From positions 3,348,001-3,412,000 of the forward strand of contig NZ_CP129964.1 of assembly GCF_030503675.1 (NCBI RefSeq): a DNA stretch of 64,000 nucleotides, given 5' to 3'. This document shows, piece by piece, positions 25,968-34,764 of this stretch. Made by a program: the position numbers and the translations under genes. This stretch comes from Lutimonas zeaxanthinifaciens. Lineage in GTDB: Bacteria; Bacteroidota; Bacteroidia; Flavobacteriales; Flavobacteriaceae. Positions within the stretch are counted from its first letter, which is position 1. Each line of letters starts with the position of its first letter. The notes beneath the pieces were generated by a model, which was not told where the DNA came from, made no database searches, and saw only the letters and a list, made by a program, of their open reading frames with translations.

Positions 25968-28270
25968 TGGCTGAGAAAAGTCAAAATACCGGTGCCAGTA
26001 AGTTTACAAAATGGATTTGGAAATTATTCATTGGCGGGCTCCTGCTATTGTTCATCGTTTTTTTGCTTGCAGGATTAAATGTTTTTGGAAAGCTACCAAC
26101 CTTTGAGGAGCTTGAAAACCCTGAAAACAATCTTGCGACGGAAGTAATTTCCATAGATGGGGAAACCCTGGGCAAATACTATCGGGAAAACAGAACACCG
26201 GTAAAATACAGTGAACTTCCGGATAATTTAATTAAGGCTCTGGTTGCCACTGAAGATGAACGATATTATGATCATTCAGGAATTGACTTTCAGGGAACGG
26301 CAAGGGCTGCTGCAAAGCTGGGTAAAGACGGAGGTGCAAGTACCATCACCCAACAGCTGGCCAAAATGCTTTTTACCAAAAAAGCTTCGGGCAATATTGC
26401 AAAAAGACTGATTCAGAAAGTAAAGGAATGGGTTATTGCCATCAGGCTGGAAAAGCAATATACCAAGAATGAGATCATCACCATGTATTTTAATAAATAC
26501 GATTTCGGGCATAATGCCGTAGGAATCAGATCTGCCAGCAGAATCCATTTTGGAAAGGAACCCAATGAGCTGAAAATAGAGGAATCTGCCATGCTTGTGG
26601 GTATGTTGAAGAATTCCTCGCTTTACAATCCGATGAGGAGGCCGGACATGGTAAAGCAAAGAAGAAATGTGGTCTTTGGTCAAATGCTTCGTAATGAATT
26701 TATTACTGAAGCAGAAAAAGACTCGCTTCAGCAGCTGGACCTGGAACTTGACATCAATCTTGAAGGCCATAGTGATGGGACGGCAACTTATTTCAGGGAA
26801 TATGTCCGTGATTTTATGAAAAAATGGATCAAGGACAATCCAAAAACGAATGGTGAAAGTTATAATATTTACAGGGACGGACTTAAAATTTATGTTACGT
26901 TAGACTCCCGTTTACAGGAAAATGCGGAGGAGGCCATGAAAGAGCACCTTGCCAATTTGCAAAGTATCTTCTTCAAACAACAGAAAAATAACAATACGGC
27001 CCCTTTTTATGATCTCGAGCCTGAGCAAATAGAAAGCACCATGCTGGCAGCGATGAAAAGAAGTGATCGATGGAGGAAAATGAAACAAAACGGAGCTTCT
27101 GAAGAAGAAATCAAAGCCTCTTTTTATGAAGCGACCCCGATGAGAATATTTTCCTGGAAAGGAGACATCGATACCGTAATGACACCCTATGATTCTATAC
27201 GTTATAACAAGTTTATTCTTCAGGCAGGCTTGTTATCGACCGATCCAACAACCGGTCATGTAAAAGCCTGGGTAGGAGGAATAGATTATAAGCATTTTCA
27301 GTACGATCATGTTAAACAGGGTAAACGTCAGGTCGGATCAACATTTAAACCTTTTGTTTATGCCACCGCAATCAATCAGCTGGGCTTGTCTCCCTGCGAT
27401 GAATACCCTAATACGCCTTATACAATTCCCGCAGGAAAATACCACCTTGATGAAGACTGGACTCCTCGAAATTCAGGTGAGGAATACGGAGGCTTGCGAT
27501 CGCTGAAAAATGCACTTGCCAATTCCATAAATGTGATCTCCGCCAATCTTATCGATCAGACCACGCCTCAAAATGTAGTAAAAATGGCAAAGAACCTCGG
27601 GGTTGAAACTGAAATTCCCGCAGTACCTTCCGTGGCATTGGGAACGGTTGATCTGAGTCTGTATGAAATGGTAGGTGCCTTAAATACATTTGCCAACAAG
27701 GGGATGTATGTAAAACCTATGATGATCCTTCGAATTGAGGATAAAAACGGGACAATCCTTGAAGAATTTACACCAGAAACCAAAGAGGTCCTCAGCGAGA
27801 GTATTGCTTATACCACCATCAACCTGATGGAAGGCGTTACCAAATACGGTTCCGGAATCCGGCTTAGAACCACCGGAGGAAAATACCCTGATAACGTGGC
27901 CACCGGGTATCCTTATAAATTTGATAATCCGATCGCAGGTAAAACAGGGACAACACAAAATCATTCTGACGGATGGTTTATAGGCCTTGTACCAAACCTT
28001 TCCACAGGTGTTTGGGTTGGGGCCGAAGACAGGTCGGTCCATTTTGTTGATATCACAAGGGGTCAAGGAGCATCAATGGCACTGCCGATCTGGGCGCTTT
28101 ATATGAAAAGAAACTATGCTGATGAGGACTTGAACATCAGCAAAGAGGAATTTGAAAAACCTGAAGAGTTAACGATCAATGTGGATTGCGATCAGGTACC
28201 GAGCGAGGATGAAAAAGAGAAAATCGAAGGCGAAAAACTTCCTGATCCTGATGAAGAAATAGATTTCTAG
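25967..28270 (+). CDS. Penicillin-binding protein 1A (class A PBP)
   Basis: This bifunctional peptidoglycan synthase has a cytoplasmic tail and a membrane anchor (about 15-40). The GT51 transglycosylase domain (about 55-245) contains VATEDERYYDHSGID with the catalytic Glu and GASTITQQLAKMLF. The transpeptidase domain (about 420-720) contains the STFK tetrad (SxxK), the SxN-type segment NSINV and the KTGTT motif. An acidic C-terminal tail (residues 730-767) follows. The ATG at 25967 overlaps the gldH stop; a TTG one codon earlier is also possible. It lies between gldH and an acyl-CoA synthetase in the same operon. Confidence 0.95.
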   Translation: MAEKSQNTGASKFTKWIWKLFIGGLLLLFIVFLLAGLNVFGKLPTFEELENPENNLATEVISIDGETLGKYYRENRTPVKYSELPDNLIKALVATEDERYYDHSGIDFQGTARAAAKLGKDGGASTITQQLAKMLFTKKASGNIAKRLIQKVKEWVIAIRLEKQYTKNEIITMYFNKYDFGHNAVGIRSASRIHFGKEPNELKIEESAMLVGMLKNSSLYNPMRRPDMVKQRRNVVFGQMLRNEFITEAEKDSLQQLDLELDINLEGHSDGTATYFREYVRDFMKKWIKDNPKTNGESYNIYRDGLKIYVTLDSRLQENAEEAMKEHLANLQSIFFKQQKNNNTAPFYDLEPEQIESTMLAAMKRSDRWRKMKQNGASEEEIKASFYEATPMRIFSWKGDIDTVMTPYDSIRYNKFILQAGLLSTDPTTGHVKAWVGGIDYKHFQYDHVKQGKRQVGSTFKPFVYATAINQLGLSPCDEYPNTPYTIPAGKYHLDEDWTPRNSGEEYGGLRSLKNALANSINVISANLIDQTTPQNVVKMAKNLGVETEIPAVPSVALGTVDLSLYEMVGALNTFANKGMYVKPMMILRIEDKNGTILEEFTPETKEVLSESIAYTTINLMEGVTKYGSGIRLRTTGGKYPDNVATGYPYKFDNPIAGKTGTTQNHSDGWFIGLVPNLSTGVWVGAEDRSVHFVDITRGQGASMALPIWALYMKRNYADEDLNISKEEFEKPEELTINVDCDQVPSEDEKEKIEGEKLPDPDEEIDF

Positions 28271-28274
28271 AATT

Positions 28275-30086
28275 ATGACTGCGTCCTGGCATCCAAATGA
28301 TGAGGTATTAAAAAGCAGCAACATCTATAAAATGATGTTGAAAAATAAACTTGATTCTTATGAGAGTTTATGGCAGTGGTCCGTTCAGAACAAAAGTGAA
28401 TTCTGGAAACAAACCATCGCAAATCTAAACATCAATTTTAAAAGAAAATTTGACTCAGTGCTTGATATTTCCGAGGGGATTGAAAATGCAAGCTGGCTGA
28501 AAGGATCAAAATTTAATATTGTTGACTCGTGTTTTCAGCACCATGAAGATTCGACTGCACTTGTTTACCAAAGCGAAAAGGGAACTCTCACTAAGGTTAC
28601 TCAAAAGGAGCTTGAAAGGTACGTAAACAGAATAGCGAACGGCTTGAAAGAATACGGGCTGGTGCCGGGAGATCGTATAGCCATTGATATGCCAATGACC
28701 TATCAGGCTGTAGCCGTATATCTGGCAGCAATCAAGGCGGGTTGTCCTGTAGTAACTATTGCAGACAGCTTTACTTCGAATGAAATTGAAGTACGTCTAA
28801 AGATTACCGGGCCAAAATTGATTTTTACACAGGATTTTATTTACAGGGCCGGAAAAACCCTTCCCTTATATGATAAAGTTGTCCATGCGGACGCCCCAAA
28901 AGCAATTGTCATCAAAGGAGGATCCTCAGAAAGCTCACTGCGGTCAGGAGATCTCTTCTTTGAATCGTTTTTGTCTGAAACAGAAGAATTCAATACGGTT
29001 TTTTTAGACCCTGAAGATATGATCACCGTTTTGTTTTCATCAGGTACCACAGGTGAACCCAAAGCAATACCCTGGATAAATACTGTACCGGTTAAATGTG
29101 CTTCTGATGGTTATTATCATCATAATATTCAGGAAAATGATGTGGTATGCTGGCCAACCAATTTAGGCTGGATGATGGGCCCCTGGCTTATTTTTGCCAG
29201 CCTGATCAATAAATCGACCATTGCATTGTATTATGGAGCGCCGATGGGAGAGGGATTTGGCGAATTTGTTCAGAATGCCAAGGTAACCATGCTGGGGGTC
29301 GTTCCAAGTATTGTAAGACATTGGAAGAACACAGGAACGATGGAATCATTTGACTGGAATTCGATCAAATGCTTCAGTTCTACAGGAGAAGCCTCAAATC
29401 CGGAGGAAATGGAATACCTGATGCAGCTTGGTAAGAACAAACCTGTTATAGAATACTGCGGAGGTACGGAAATTGGAGGAGGTTATGTGACCAGTACAGT
29501 GGTTCAACCCAATATCGCCAGTACTTTTTCGACCCAGGCGCTTGGTGGTGAATTCGTCCTTTTAAATGAAGACAATGAGGAAACAGATCGGGGTGAAATG
29601 TTCTTAATTCCACCCATTTTAGGCCTTTCCAAAACCTTGCTAAACCGCAACCATCACGAGGTGTATTTCGAGGGCAATCCGAGCTATAATGGCCGGGTTC
29701 TTCGGAGGCATGGTGACCAGCTGGAACGGCTTACAAACGGATATTATAAGGCGCAGGGACGTGCGGATGATGCGATGAATCTTGGAGGCATTAAGGTAAG
29801 TTCCATCCAGATTGAGGAGGTGATTAACTTGCTGGACTTTGTAAAAGAGAGTGCAGCGATTGCTGTTTCTCCACCTAAAGGAGGGCCGGGACAACTTTTC
29901 ATTTATATTGTTAGCACAGACAAAACCCTTAGTTTGGATGAAAAATTAAAAGCGGCCCGAACCATAATCAGAGAGCAATTAAATCCATTGTTTAAAGCTG
30001 AAGGGCTAATTGAAATTGAAGCGCTGCCCCGGACTGCTTCTGGTAAGGTCATGCGCAGAAAGTTGCGAGATATGTTACAACAGTAA
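28275..30086 (+). CDS. AMP-dependent acyl-CoA synthetase (AAE17/18-like)
   Basis: The enzyme would adenylate a carboxylic acid and transfer it to CoA. The P-loop signature is LFSSGTTGEPKAIPW, with the A5-type motif (EYCGGTEIGGGYV), the hinge-region GRADDAMNLGGIKVSS and the catalytic lysine in RTASGKVMRRKLR. The first 60 residues resemble the N-terminal extension of acetyl/acetoacetyl-CoA synthetases, and overall spelling recalls the plant peroxisomal AAE17/18 group. The substrate cannot be read from sequence. It begins 4 bp after the PBP1A stop, so it is likely in the ricT-gldH-PBP1A operon. Confidence 0.88.
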   Translation: MTASWHPNDEVLKSSNIYKMMLKNKLDSYESLWQWSVQNKSEFWKQTIANLNINFKRKFDSVLDISEGIENASWLKGSKFNIVDSCFQHHEDSTALVYQSEKGTLTKVTQKELERYVNRIANGLKEYGLVPGDRIAIDMPMTYQAVAVYLAAIKAGCPVVTIADSFTSNEIEVRLKITGPKLIFTQDFIYRAGKTLPLYDKVVHADAPKAIVIKGGSSESSLRSGDLFFESFLSETEEFNTVFLDPEDMITVLFSSGTTGEPKAIPWINTVPVKCASDGYYHHNIQENDVVCWPTNLGWMMGPWLIFASLINKSTIALYYGAPMGEGFGEFVQNAKVTMLGVVPSIVRHWKNTGTMESFDWNSIKCFSSTGEASNPEEMEYLMQLGKNKPVIEYCGGTEIGGGYVTSTVVQPNIASTFSTQALGGEFVLLNEDNEETDRGEMFLIPPILGLSKTLLNRNHHEVYFEGNPSYNGRVLRRHGDQLERLTNGYYKAQGRADDAMNLGGIKVSSIQIEEVINLLDFVKESAAIAVSPPKGGPGQLFIYIVSTDKTLSLDEKLKAARTIIREQLNPLFKAEGLIEIEALPRTASGKVMRRKLRDMLQQ

Positions 30087-30162
30087 ATTAGCTTTTGATC
30101 AAAATTCTCCTGCTCAGGTCTGACTTTTTTTGCGATATTTGGCGCTAATAAATACACTACTT

Positions 30163-30927
30163 ATGAAAGTCTTGTCTTACAATGTGAACGGCATCAGGGC
30201 CGCAATGAAAAAGGGTTTTTTAGAATGGTTAAGCGCTTCTGATCCTGATGTGATCTGTATTCAGGAAACAAAGGCGCATAAAGAGCAACTGGAACTGAAT
30301 CAGTTTGAAGACCTGGGTTATCCTTTTCATTACTGGTTTTCAGCGGAAAAAAAAGGCTATAGCGGGGTTGCTGTTCTTTCCAAGGTAAGGCCCAATCATG
30401 TAGAATACGGGACAGGTATTGAAAGCATGGATTTTGAAGGCAGGAACCTGCGATTGGATTTTGATCATTTTTCAGTGATGAGTTTGTACTTACCTTCAGG
30501 AACGAATGATGCCCGACTTGATTTTAAGCTCAGGTATATGGCCGAATTTCAGGAGTACATAGATGGATTGAAACAGAAGCTTCCTAATCTGTTGATTTGT
30601 GGTGATTACAACATCTGCCATGAAGCCATTGACATTCACAATCCGAAGCAAAATAAAAACACTTCAGGATTTCTACCTGTTGAAAGAAAATGGATCGACG
30701 ATTTCATCAATAGCGGTTTTATAGACACCTTCAGGCATCTTAACAAAGAACCACACAATTACAGCTGGTGGAGTTACAGGGCCAATGCCAGAAACAATAA
30801 CAAGGGCTGGAGAATCGATTATTGTATGGCCAGTGCACCTTTGGAATCAAATATTAAAAGGGCCTTTATTTTGCCCGAGGCCAAACACAGTGACCACTGT
30901 CCGATTGGGGTGGAACTGAAATTTTAA
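30163..30927 (+). CDS. xth: Exodeoxyribonuclease III
   Basis: An AP endonuclease/3'-5' exonuclease of the EEP fold acting in base-excision repair. Signatures are LSYNVNGIRAA at the start, ICIQETKAH with the metal-binding Glu, CGDYNICHEAID with the catalytic Asp/Asn, and SDHCPIGVEL with the catalytic His near the end. I use the ATG at 30163; an ATG at 30130 adds eleven residues not seen in the family. The stop overlaps that of rlmN on the other strand (shared TTAA, 30924-30927). Confidence 0.95.
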   Translation: MKVLSYNVNGIRAAMKKGFLEWLSASDPDVICIQETKAHKEQLELNQFEDLGYPFHYWFSAEKKGYSGVAVLSKVRPNHVEYGTGIESMDFEGRNLRLDFDHFSVMSLYLPSGTNDARLDFKLRYMAEFQEYIDGLKQKLPNLLICGDYNICHEAIDIHNPKQNKNTSGFLPVERKWIDDFINSGFIDTFRHLNKEPHNYSWWSYRANARNNNKGWRIDYCMASAPLESNIKRAFILPEAKHSDHCPIGVELKF

Positions 30928-31967
30928 ACAGCAGTTTTATTGGCGAGCTGGCCACAGGCAGCATCGATGTCTTTACCACGGCTATGCCTGATATTTACCG
31001 TAATATTATTTCGTTCCAATTCTCTTTGATAATAAGTAATAGCCGCCGGATCGGCCTGAACAAAACCATCCTCTTCAATAGCATTGTATTCAATGAGGTT
31101 TACCTTTGAAGGAACCTTCTTGCAATAAGCCACCAAGGCATCAATATCTTTCTTTTTATCATTGATCCCCTTCCAGACCACATATTCAAAGGTGATCACA
31201 CGTTTCGTTTTTGCGTACCAGTACTGAAGCGAATCCAAAAGGTCCTCGAGGTTTGACTTATCGTTAATTGGCATCATTTGAGACCGAACCTCATCGATCG
31301 CCGAATGCAAAGACACGGCCAGATTAAACTTAACCTCATCATCGGCAAGCTTCTTGATCATCTTATGCAACCCGACCGTAGAAAGCGTGATTCGTCGCGG
31401 AGACATTCCCAATCCCTCTTCCGAAGTGATCATTTCAATGGATTTCAGAACATTTTTATAGTTCAGAAGTGGCTCTCCCATGCCCATAAATACAATGTTA
31501 TTCAATTTATGTCCCTTGTATAACCTGCTCTGACGATCAATGGCCACAACCTGATCATAGATCTCATCCGGATTAAGATTTCGCATCTTCTTCAGACGAG
31601 CCGTTGCGCAAAACGTACAATTCAAACTACAACCCACCTGACTTGAAACACATGCCGTGGTTCGGGTGGGAGTTGGAATAAAAACAGATTCCACTACCAG
31701 TCCGTCGTGCAATCGGATGGCATTCTTTATGGTTCCGTCCGTGGATTGCTGCATATCATCCACTTCAATGTGGTTGATCACAAAATGTTCTGTCAAAAAA
31801 TTTCGGGTATCCTTGGAGATATTTGTCATGGACTCAAAATTATGAGCTCCTTTGTTCCATAGCCACTCATAAACCTGATTGCCTCTGAAGGCCTTCATAT
31901 TATGCGCTACAAAAAAGTCACGCAAGGCTTCTTTACTTAGTGCCCTTATGTCCGTTTTCTCAGCCAT
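30924..31967 (-). CDS. rlmN: 23S rRNA (adenine2503-C2)-methyltransferase
   Basis: A radical-SAM enzyme that methylates A2503 of 23S rRNA (and A37 in some tRNAs). The iron-sulfur motif CxxxCxxC is in GCSLNCTFCATA. Other features are VVESVFIPT, FMGMGEPLLNY, the SAM-region LSTVGL, and a C-terminal RHSRGKDIDAACGQL carrying the second reactive cysteine. Length (347) is standard. It is oriented with queA, but a strong terminator between them argues that they are separate transcripts. Confidence 0.97.
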   Translation of the reverse strand: MAEKTDIRALSKEALRDFFVAHNMKAFRGNQVYEWLWNKGAHNFESMTNISKDTRNFLTEHFVINHIEVDDMQQSTDGTIKNAIRLHDGLVVESVFIPTPTRTTACVSSQVGCSLNCTFCATARLKKMRNLNPDEIYDQVVAIDRQSRLYKGHKLNNIVFMGMGEPLLNYKNVLKSIEMITSEEGLGMSPRRITLSTVGLHKMIKKLADDEVKFNLAVSLHSAIDEVRSQMMPINDKSNLEDLLDSLQYWYAKTKRVITFEYVVWKGINDKKKDIDALVAYCKKVPSKVNLIEYNAIEEDGFVQADPAAITYYQRELERNNITVNIRHSRGKDIDAACGQLANKTAV

Positions 31968-31973
31968 ACTGTA

Positions 31974-32018
31974 TAAAAAAACGTCCGAAAACCAACGTTC
32001 AAAGGTATTCGGACGTTT
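31974..32018 (-). terminator. Intrinsic terminator of queA
   Basis: Perfect 11-bp stem AAACGTCCGAA (31978-31988) with TTCGGACGTTT (32008-32018). On the minus strand the stem ends in a run of T, directly after the queA stop and before rlmN. Confidence 0.85.
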
Positions 32019-32036
32019 ATTCTGTATCTTCTATAA

Positions 32037-33086
32037 TTAAATGATCAGCATCGCATCACCATACGAATAGAACTTGTACTCATTGTCAATAGCCTCCTGA
32101 TATGCCTTTTTCAACAAATCATGTCCTGCAAAAGCAGAGGTCATCATCATCAGGGTTGATTTTGGTGTATGAAAATTGGTGATCATGCAATTGGCAATAC
32201 TAAAGTCATAAGGAGGAAAAATAAACTTATTGGTCCATCCCTCAAATGGTTTTAGATGAGAATCTGCCGATACCGAACTTTCCATTGACCTCATTACTGT
32301 AGTTCCCACCGCACAAATTCGTTTTTTGTTATCAATCGCATTATTAACTGCATCAGCCGTAGATTCGGGAATAAATACCTCCTCAGAATCCATTCTGTGT
32401 TTCGATAAATCCTCAACCTCAACAGGGTTAAAAGTTCCGAGCCCCACATGAAGGGTCAATTCTTTTAGATCTACACCTTTGATCTCAAGTCTTTTTAACA
32501 AGTGCTTGGAAAAGTGCAAACCTGCCGTAGGAGCAGCAACAGCACCTTCGTGTTTTGCATAGATGGTCTGGTAACGCTCCTCATCAGAAGGCTCCACATC
32601 ACGCTTGATGTATTTTGGCAATGGGGTCTGACCCATTTCATTCAATTTCTTACGAAATTCCTCATAGGTTCCGTCATAAAGAAAACGAAGGGTTCTCCCT
32701 CTGGACGTCGTGTTGTCAATTACCTCAGCAACAAGGCCGCTGTCTTCTCCAAAAAATAATTTATTACCGATTCTTATCTTCCTTGCAGGATCCACAAGAA
32801 CATCCCATAACCTGCTTTCGGCGTTCAATTCTCTTAACAGAAACACCTCGATACGCGCTCCGGTTTTTTCCTTATTCCCGTACAATCTCGCCGGAAACAC
32901 TTTGGTGTTGTTAAAAACCAGGATATCTCCTTCGTCAAAATAATCTACCAAATCTTTGAAATGCTTGTGCTCAATGGTACCTTCTTTTCTGTTTAACACC
33001 ATTAATTTGGCCTCATCTCTGTGTTCAGAGGGGTATTCGGCCAATAAGCCTTCAGGTAATTCATAATTGAAATTTGATAATTTCAT
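32037..33086 (-). CDS. queA: tRNA preQ1(34) S-adenosylmethionine ribosyltransferase-isomerase
   Basis: QueA transfers and isomerises the ribosyl moiety of SAM to preQ1 at the wobble position, making epoxyqueuosine. Family features are [14 protein letters not shown] at the start, [38 protein letters not shown] and [14 protein letters not shown]. Length (349) is normal. It is followed by a strong terminator. No other queuosine genes are in the window. Confidence 0.97.
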   Translation of the reverse strand: MKLSNFNYELPEGLLAEYPSEHRDEAKLMVLNRKEGTIEHKHFKDLVDYFDEGDILVFNNTKVFPARLYGNKEKTGARIEVFLLRELNAESRLWDVLVDPARKIRIGNKLFFGEDSGLVAEVIDNTTSRGRTLRFLYDGTYEEFRKKLNEMGQTPLPKYIKRDVEPSDEERYQTIYAKHEGAVAAPTAGLHFSKHLLKRLEIKGVDLKELTLHVGLGTFNPVEVEDLSKHRMDSEEVFIPESTADAVNNAIDNKKRICAVGTTVMRSMESSVSADSHLKPFEGWTNKFIFPPYDFSIANCMITNFHTPKSTLMMMTSAFAGHDLLKKAYQEAIDNEYKFYSYGDAMLII

Positions 33087-33233
33087 AGTTCTGTTAGGTT
33101 TTTTTCGTTAAAATGCTTGCAAATATACAATCTCAAACAGGCCCTTGTCAAGTGTTTTGCGAATTAAATTGGATTTTTAAACCCATCTACCAATTTGTTT
33201 TTTCGAATCCCTATCTTTACCCAAAATTTTGCG

Positions 33234-33962
33234 ATGTCAAAAAACGTGACTCCATACAAGGGTTCTGAACTCGGAAAAAAGCAACAGGTAACAGAAATGT
33301 TCGATAAGGTTTCGTCTAATTATGACTTCCTTAACCGGGTGTTGACTTTTGGAATTGATATCAGCTGGAGAAAGAAAGTAGTGGCTCTTGTGCAGTCTGG
33401 AAACGCGAAAAAGGTCCTTGACATAGCCACCGGGACAGGGGATCTTGTCATTATGATGGCTCAAAAAGGAATCGAGGAAGTTGTAGGGCTTGATATTTCT
33501 CCTGGAATGTTAAACATCGGAAAGCAAAAAGTTAAGGACGAGGGGCTTGAAGGCACCATCGATATGGTTATTGGAGATTCAGAGAATTTACCTTTTGAGG
33601 ATGGGACTTTTGATGCGATTACCGTTGCTTTTGGAGTAAGAAACTTTGAGGACCTGGAGCTGGGCCTTAAAGAAATTCATAGGGTATTAAAACCGGGAGG
33701 TACGTTTACAGTTCTTGAGACCTCACAACCCACTAAATTTCCTGTAAAACAAGGATTTCAGTTCTATTCAAAATATATTATTCCGACGGTTGGAAAATTG
33801 TTCTCTAAAGATAAAAATGCATACAACTATTTACCCGAATCAGCTGCAGCATTTCCATTTGGTGAAAAGTTCAACAATATATTATTAAAAACAGGGTTTA
33901 ATAGTTCTAAGATATACCCTCAGACGTTGGGGGTGGCAACCATATATCACGCAATTAAATAA
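33234..33962 (+). CDS. ubiE: Demethylmenaquinone methyltransferase
   Basis: A SAM-dependent methyltransferase for the last step of menaquinone synthesis. It has MFDKVSSNYDFLNRVL, ISWRKKVV, motif I VLDIATGTGDLV, FDAITVAFGVRNF and the C-terminal PESAAAFPFGEKF. An upstream in-frame TTG at 33195 adds 13 residues that do not fit the family, so the ATG at 33234 is used. The porT gene begins 3 bp after the stop, an arrangement I know from other Flavobacteriia. Confidence 0.95.
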   Translation: MSKNVTPYKGSELGKKQQVTEMFDKVSSNYDFLNRVLTFGIDISWRKKVVALVQSGNAKKVLDIATGTGDLVIMMAQKGIEEVVGLDISPGMLNIGKQKVKDEGLEGTIDMVIGDSENLPFEDGTFDAITVAFGVRNFEDLELGLKEIHRVLKPGGTFTVLETSQPTKFPVKQGFQFYSKYIIPTVGKLFSKDKNAYNYLPESAAAFPFGEKFNNILLKTGFNSSKIYPQTLGVATIYHAIK

Positions 33963-33965
33963 AAC

Positions 33966-34760
33966 ATGAACAGGCAATTCATACTCGTAAGTATTCTTTT
34001 ATTTCTGATTGTTCCATTTGCTTCTGCGCAAAAGGAAAGAATTGAATACCTGCCAAACTTTGATAAAAGAACCATTCACTTTGGTTATTATCTGGGGATC
34101 AACAAGAACAGTTTTGAAGTTAATTATTTTGACCAGAGTGGCCAGGACCCGAACTCACCGGTGAATCCAACTCCAGAACAGGATATGTTTGTTTCTGTGG
34201 ATGCCTCTTTAGGGTTCAATATTGGATTTGTTATCGATTATAGAATCCACAACAATATCAACCTCAGGTTTGAACCCGGGCTCATGTCAAATGCCAAGAC
34301 GATCACGTTTATCGATCCAAACCTGAATGCTGCCCCGAATGGAGTTCCTATTTATGCAAATTCTACAGACGACACTGAGCGTGAAGTTGCAGGAACCTAT
34401 TTACACCTGCCCCTGTTACTAAAATTCAGTACGAACAGATTAAACAATATCCGCCCTTATATCATTGGCGGGGTATCTTATGACTACAACTTTTCAAGCA
34501 ATGAAAAGAACGGTAAAGATAACTTTGAAAGGGAATTCAGAATGACCCAACATAATTTCATGTATGAAATTGGGTTCGGGGTTGACTTTTATATGTACTT
34601 CTTTAAGTTTACGCCCTCAATTCGAGGTGTATTTGCCATGAGCAATGAACTGGTCAATGATTATAACCCAGTGGATTACCCTGAATACTCAAGTCCTTGG
34701 ACAGGTCCAATAGATTTTCTTGGAACAAGAGGAATCTATTTGAACCTGACTTTTGAGTAG
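33966..34760 (+). CDS. porT: PorT-like outer-membrane barrel of the type IX secretion system
   Basis: A signal peptide (ending FASAQ) leads into a 240-residue beta-barrel: RTIHFGYYLGINKNSFEV, GFNIGFVIDYRIHNNINLRFEPGL in pieces, YLHLPLLLKFSTNR and a terminal GIYLNLTFE. PorT is needed for T9SS function in gliding and gingipain secretion. Assignment rests on the barrel pattern and on the tight coupling to ubiE, 3 bp upstream. Together with gldH it indicates a gliding or T9SS-secreting organism. Confidence 0.88.
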   Translation: MNRQFILVSILLFLIVPFASAQKERIEYLPNFDKRTIHFGYYLGINKNSFEVNYFDQSGQDPNSPVNPTPEQDMFVSVDASLGFNIGFVIDYRIHNNINLRFEPGLMSNAKTITFIDPNLNAAPNGVPIYANSTDDTEREVAGTYLHLPLLLKFSTNRLNNIRPYIIGGVSYDYNFSSNEKNGKDNFEREFRMTQHNFMYEIGFGVDFYMYFFKFTPSIRGVFAMSNELVNDYNPVDYPEYSSPWTGPIDFLGTRGIYLNLTFE

Positions 34761-34764
34761 TTGT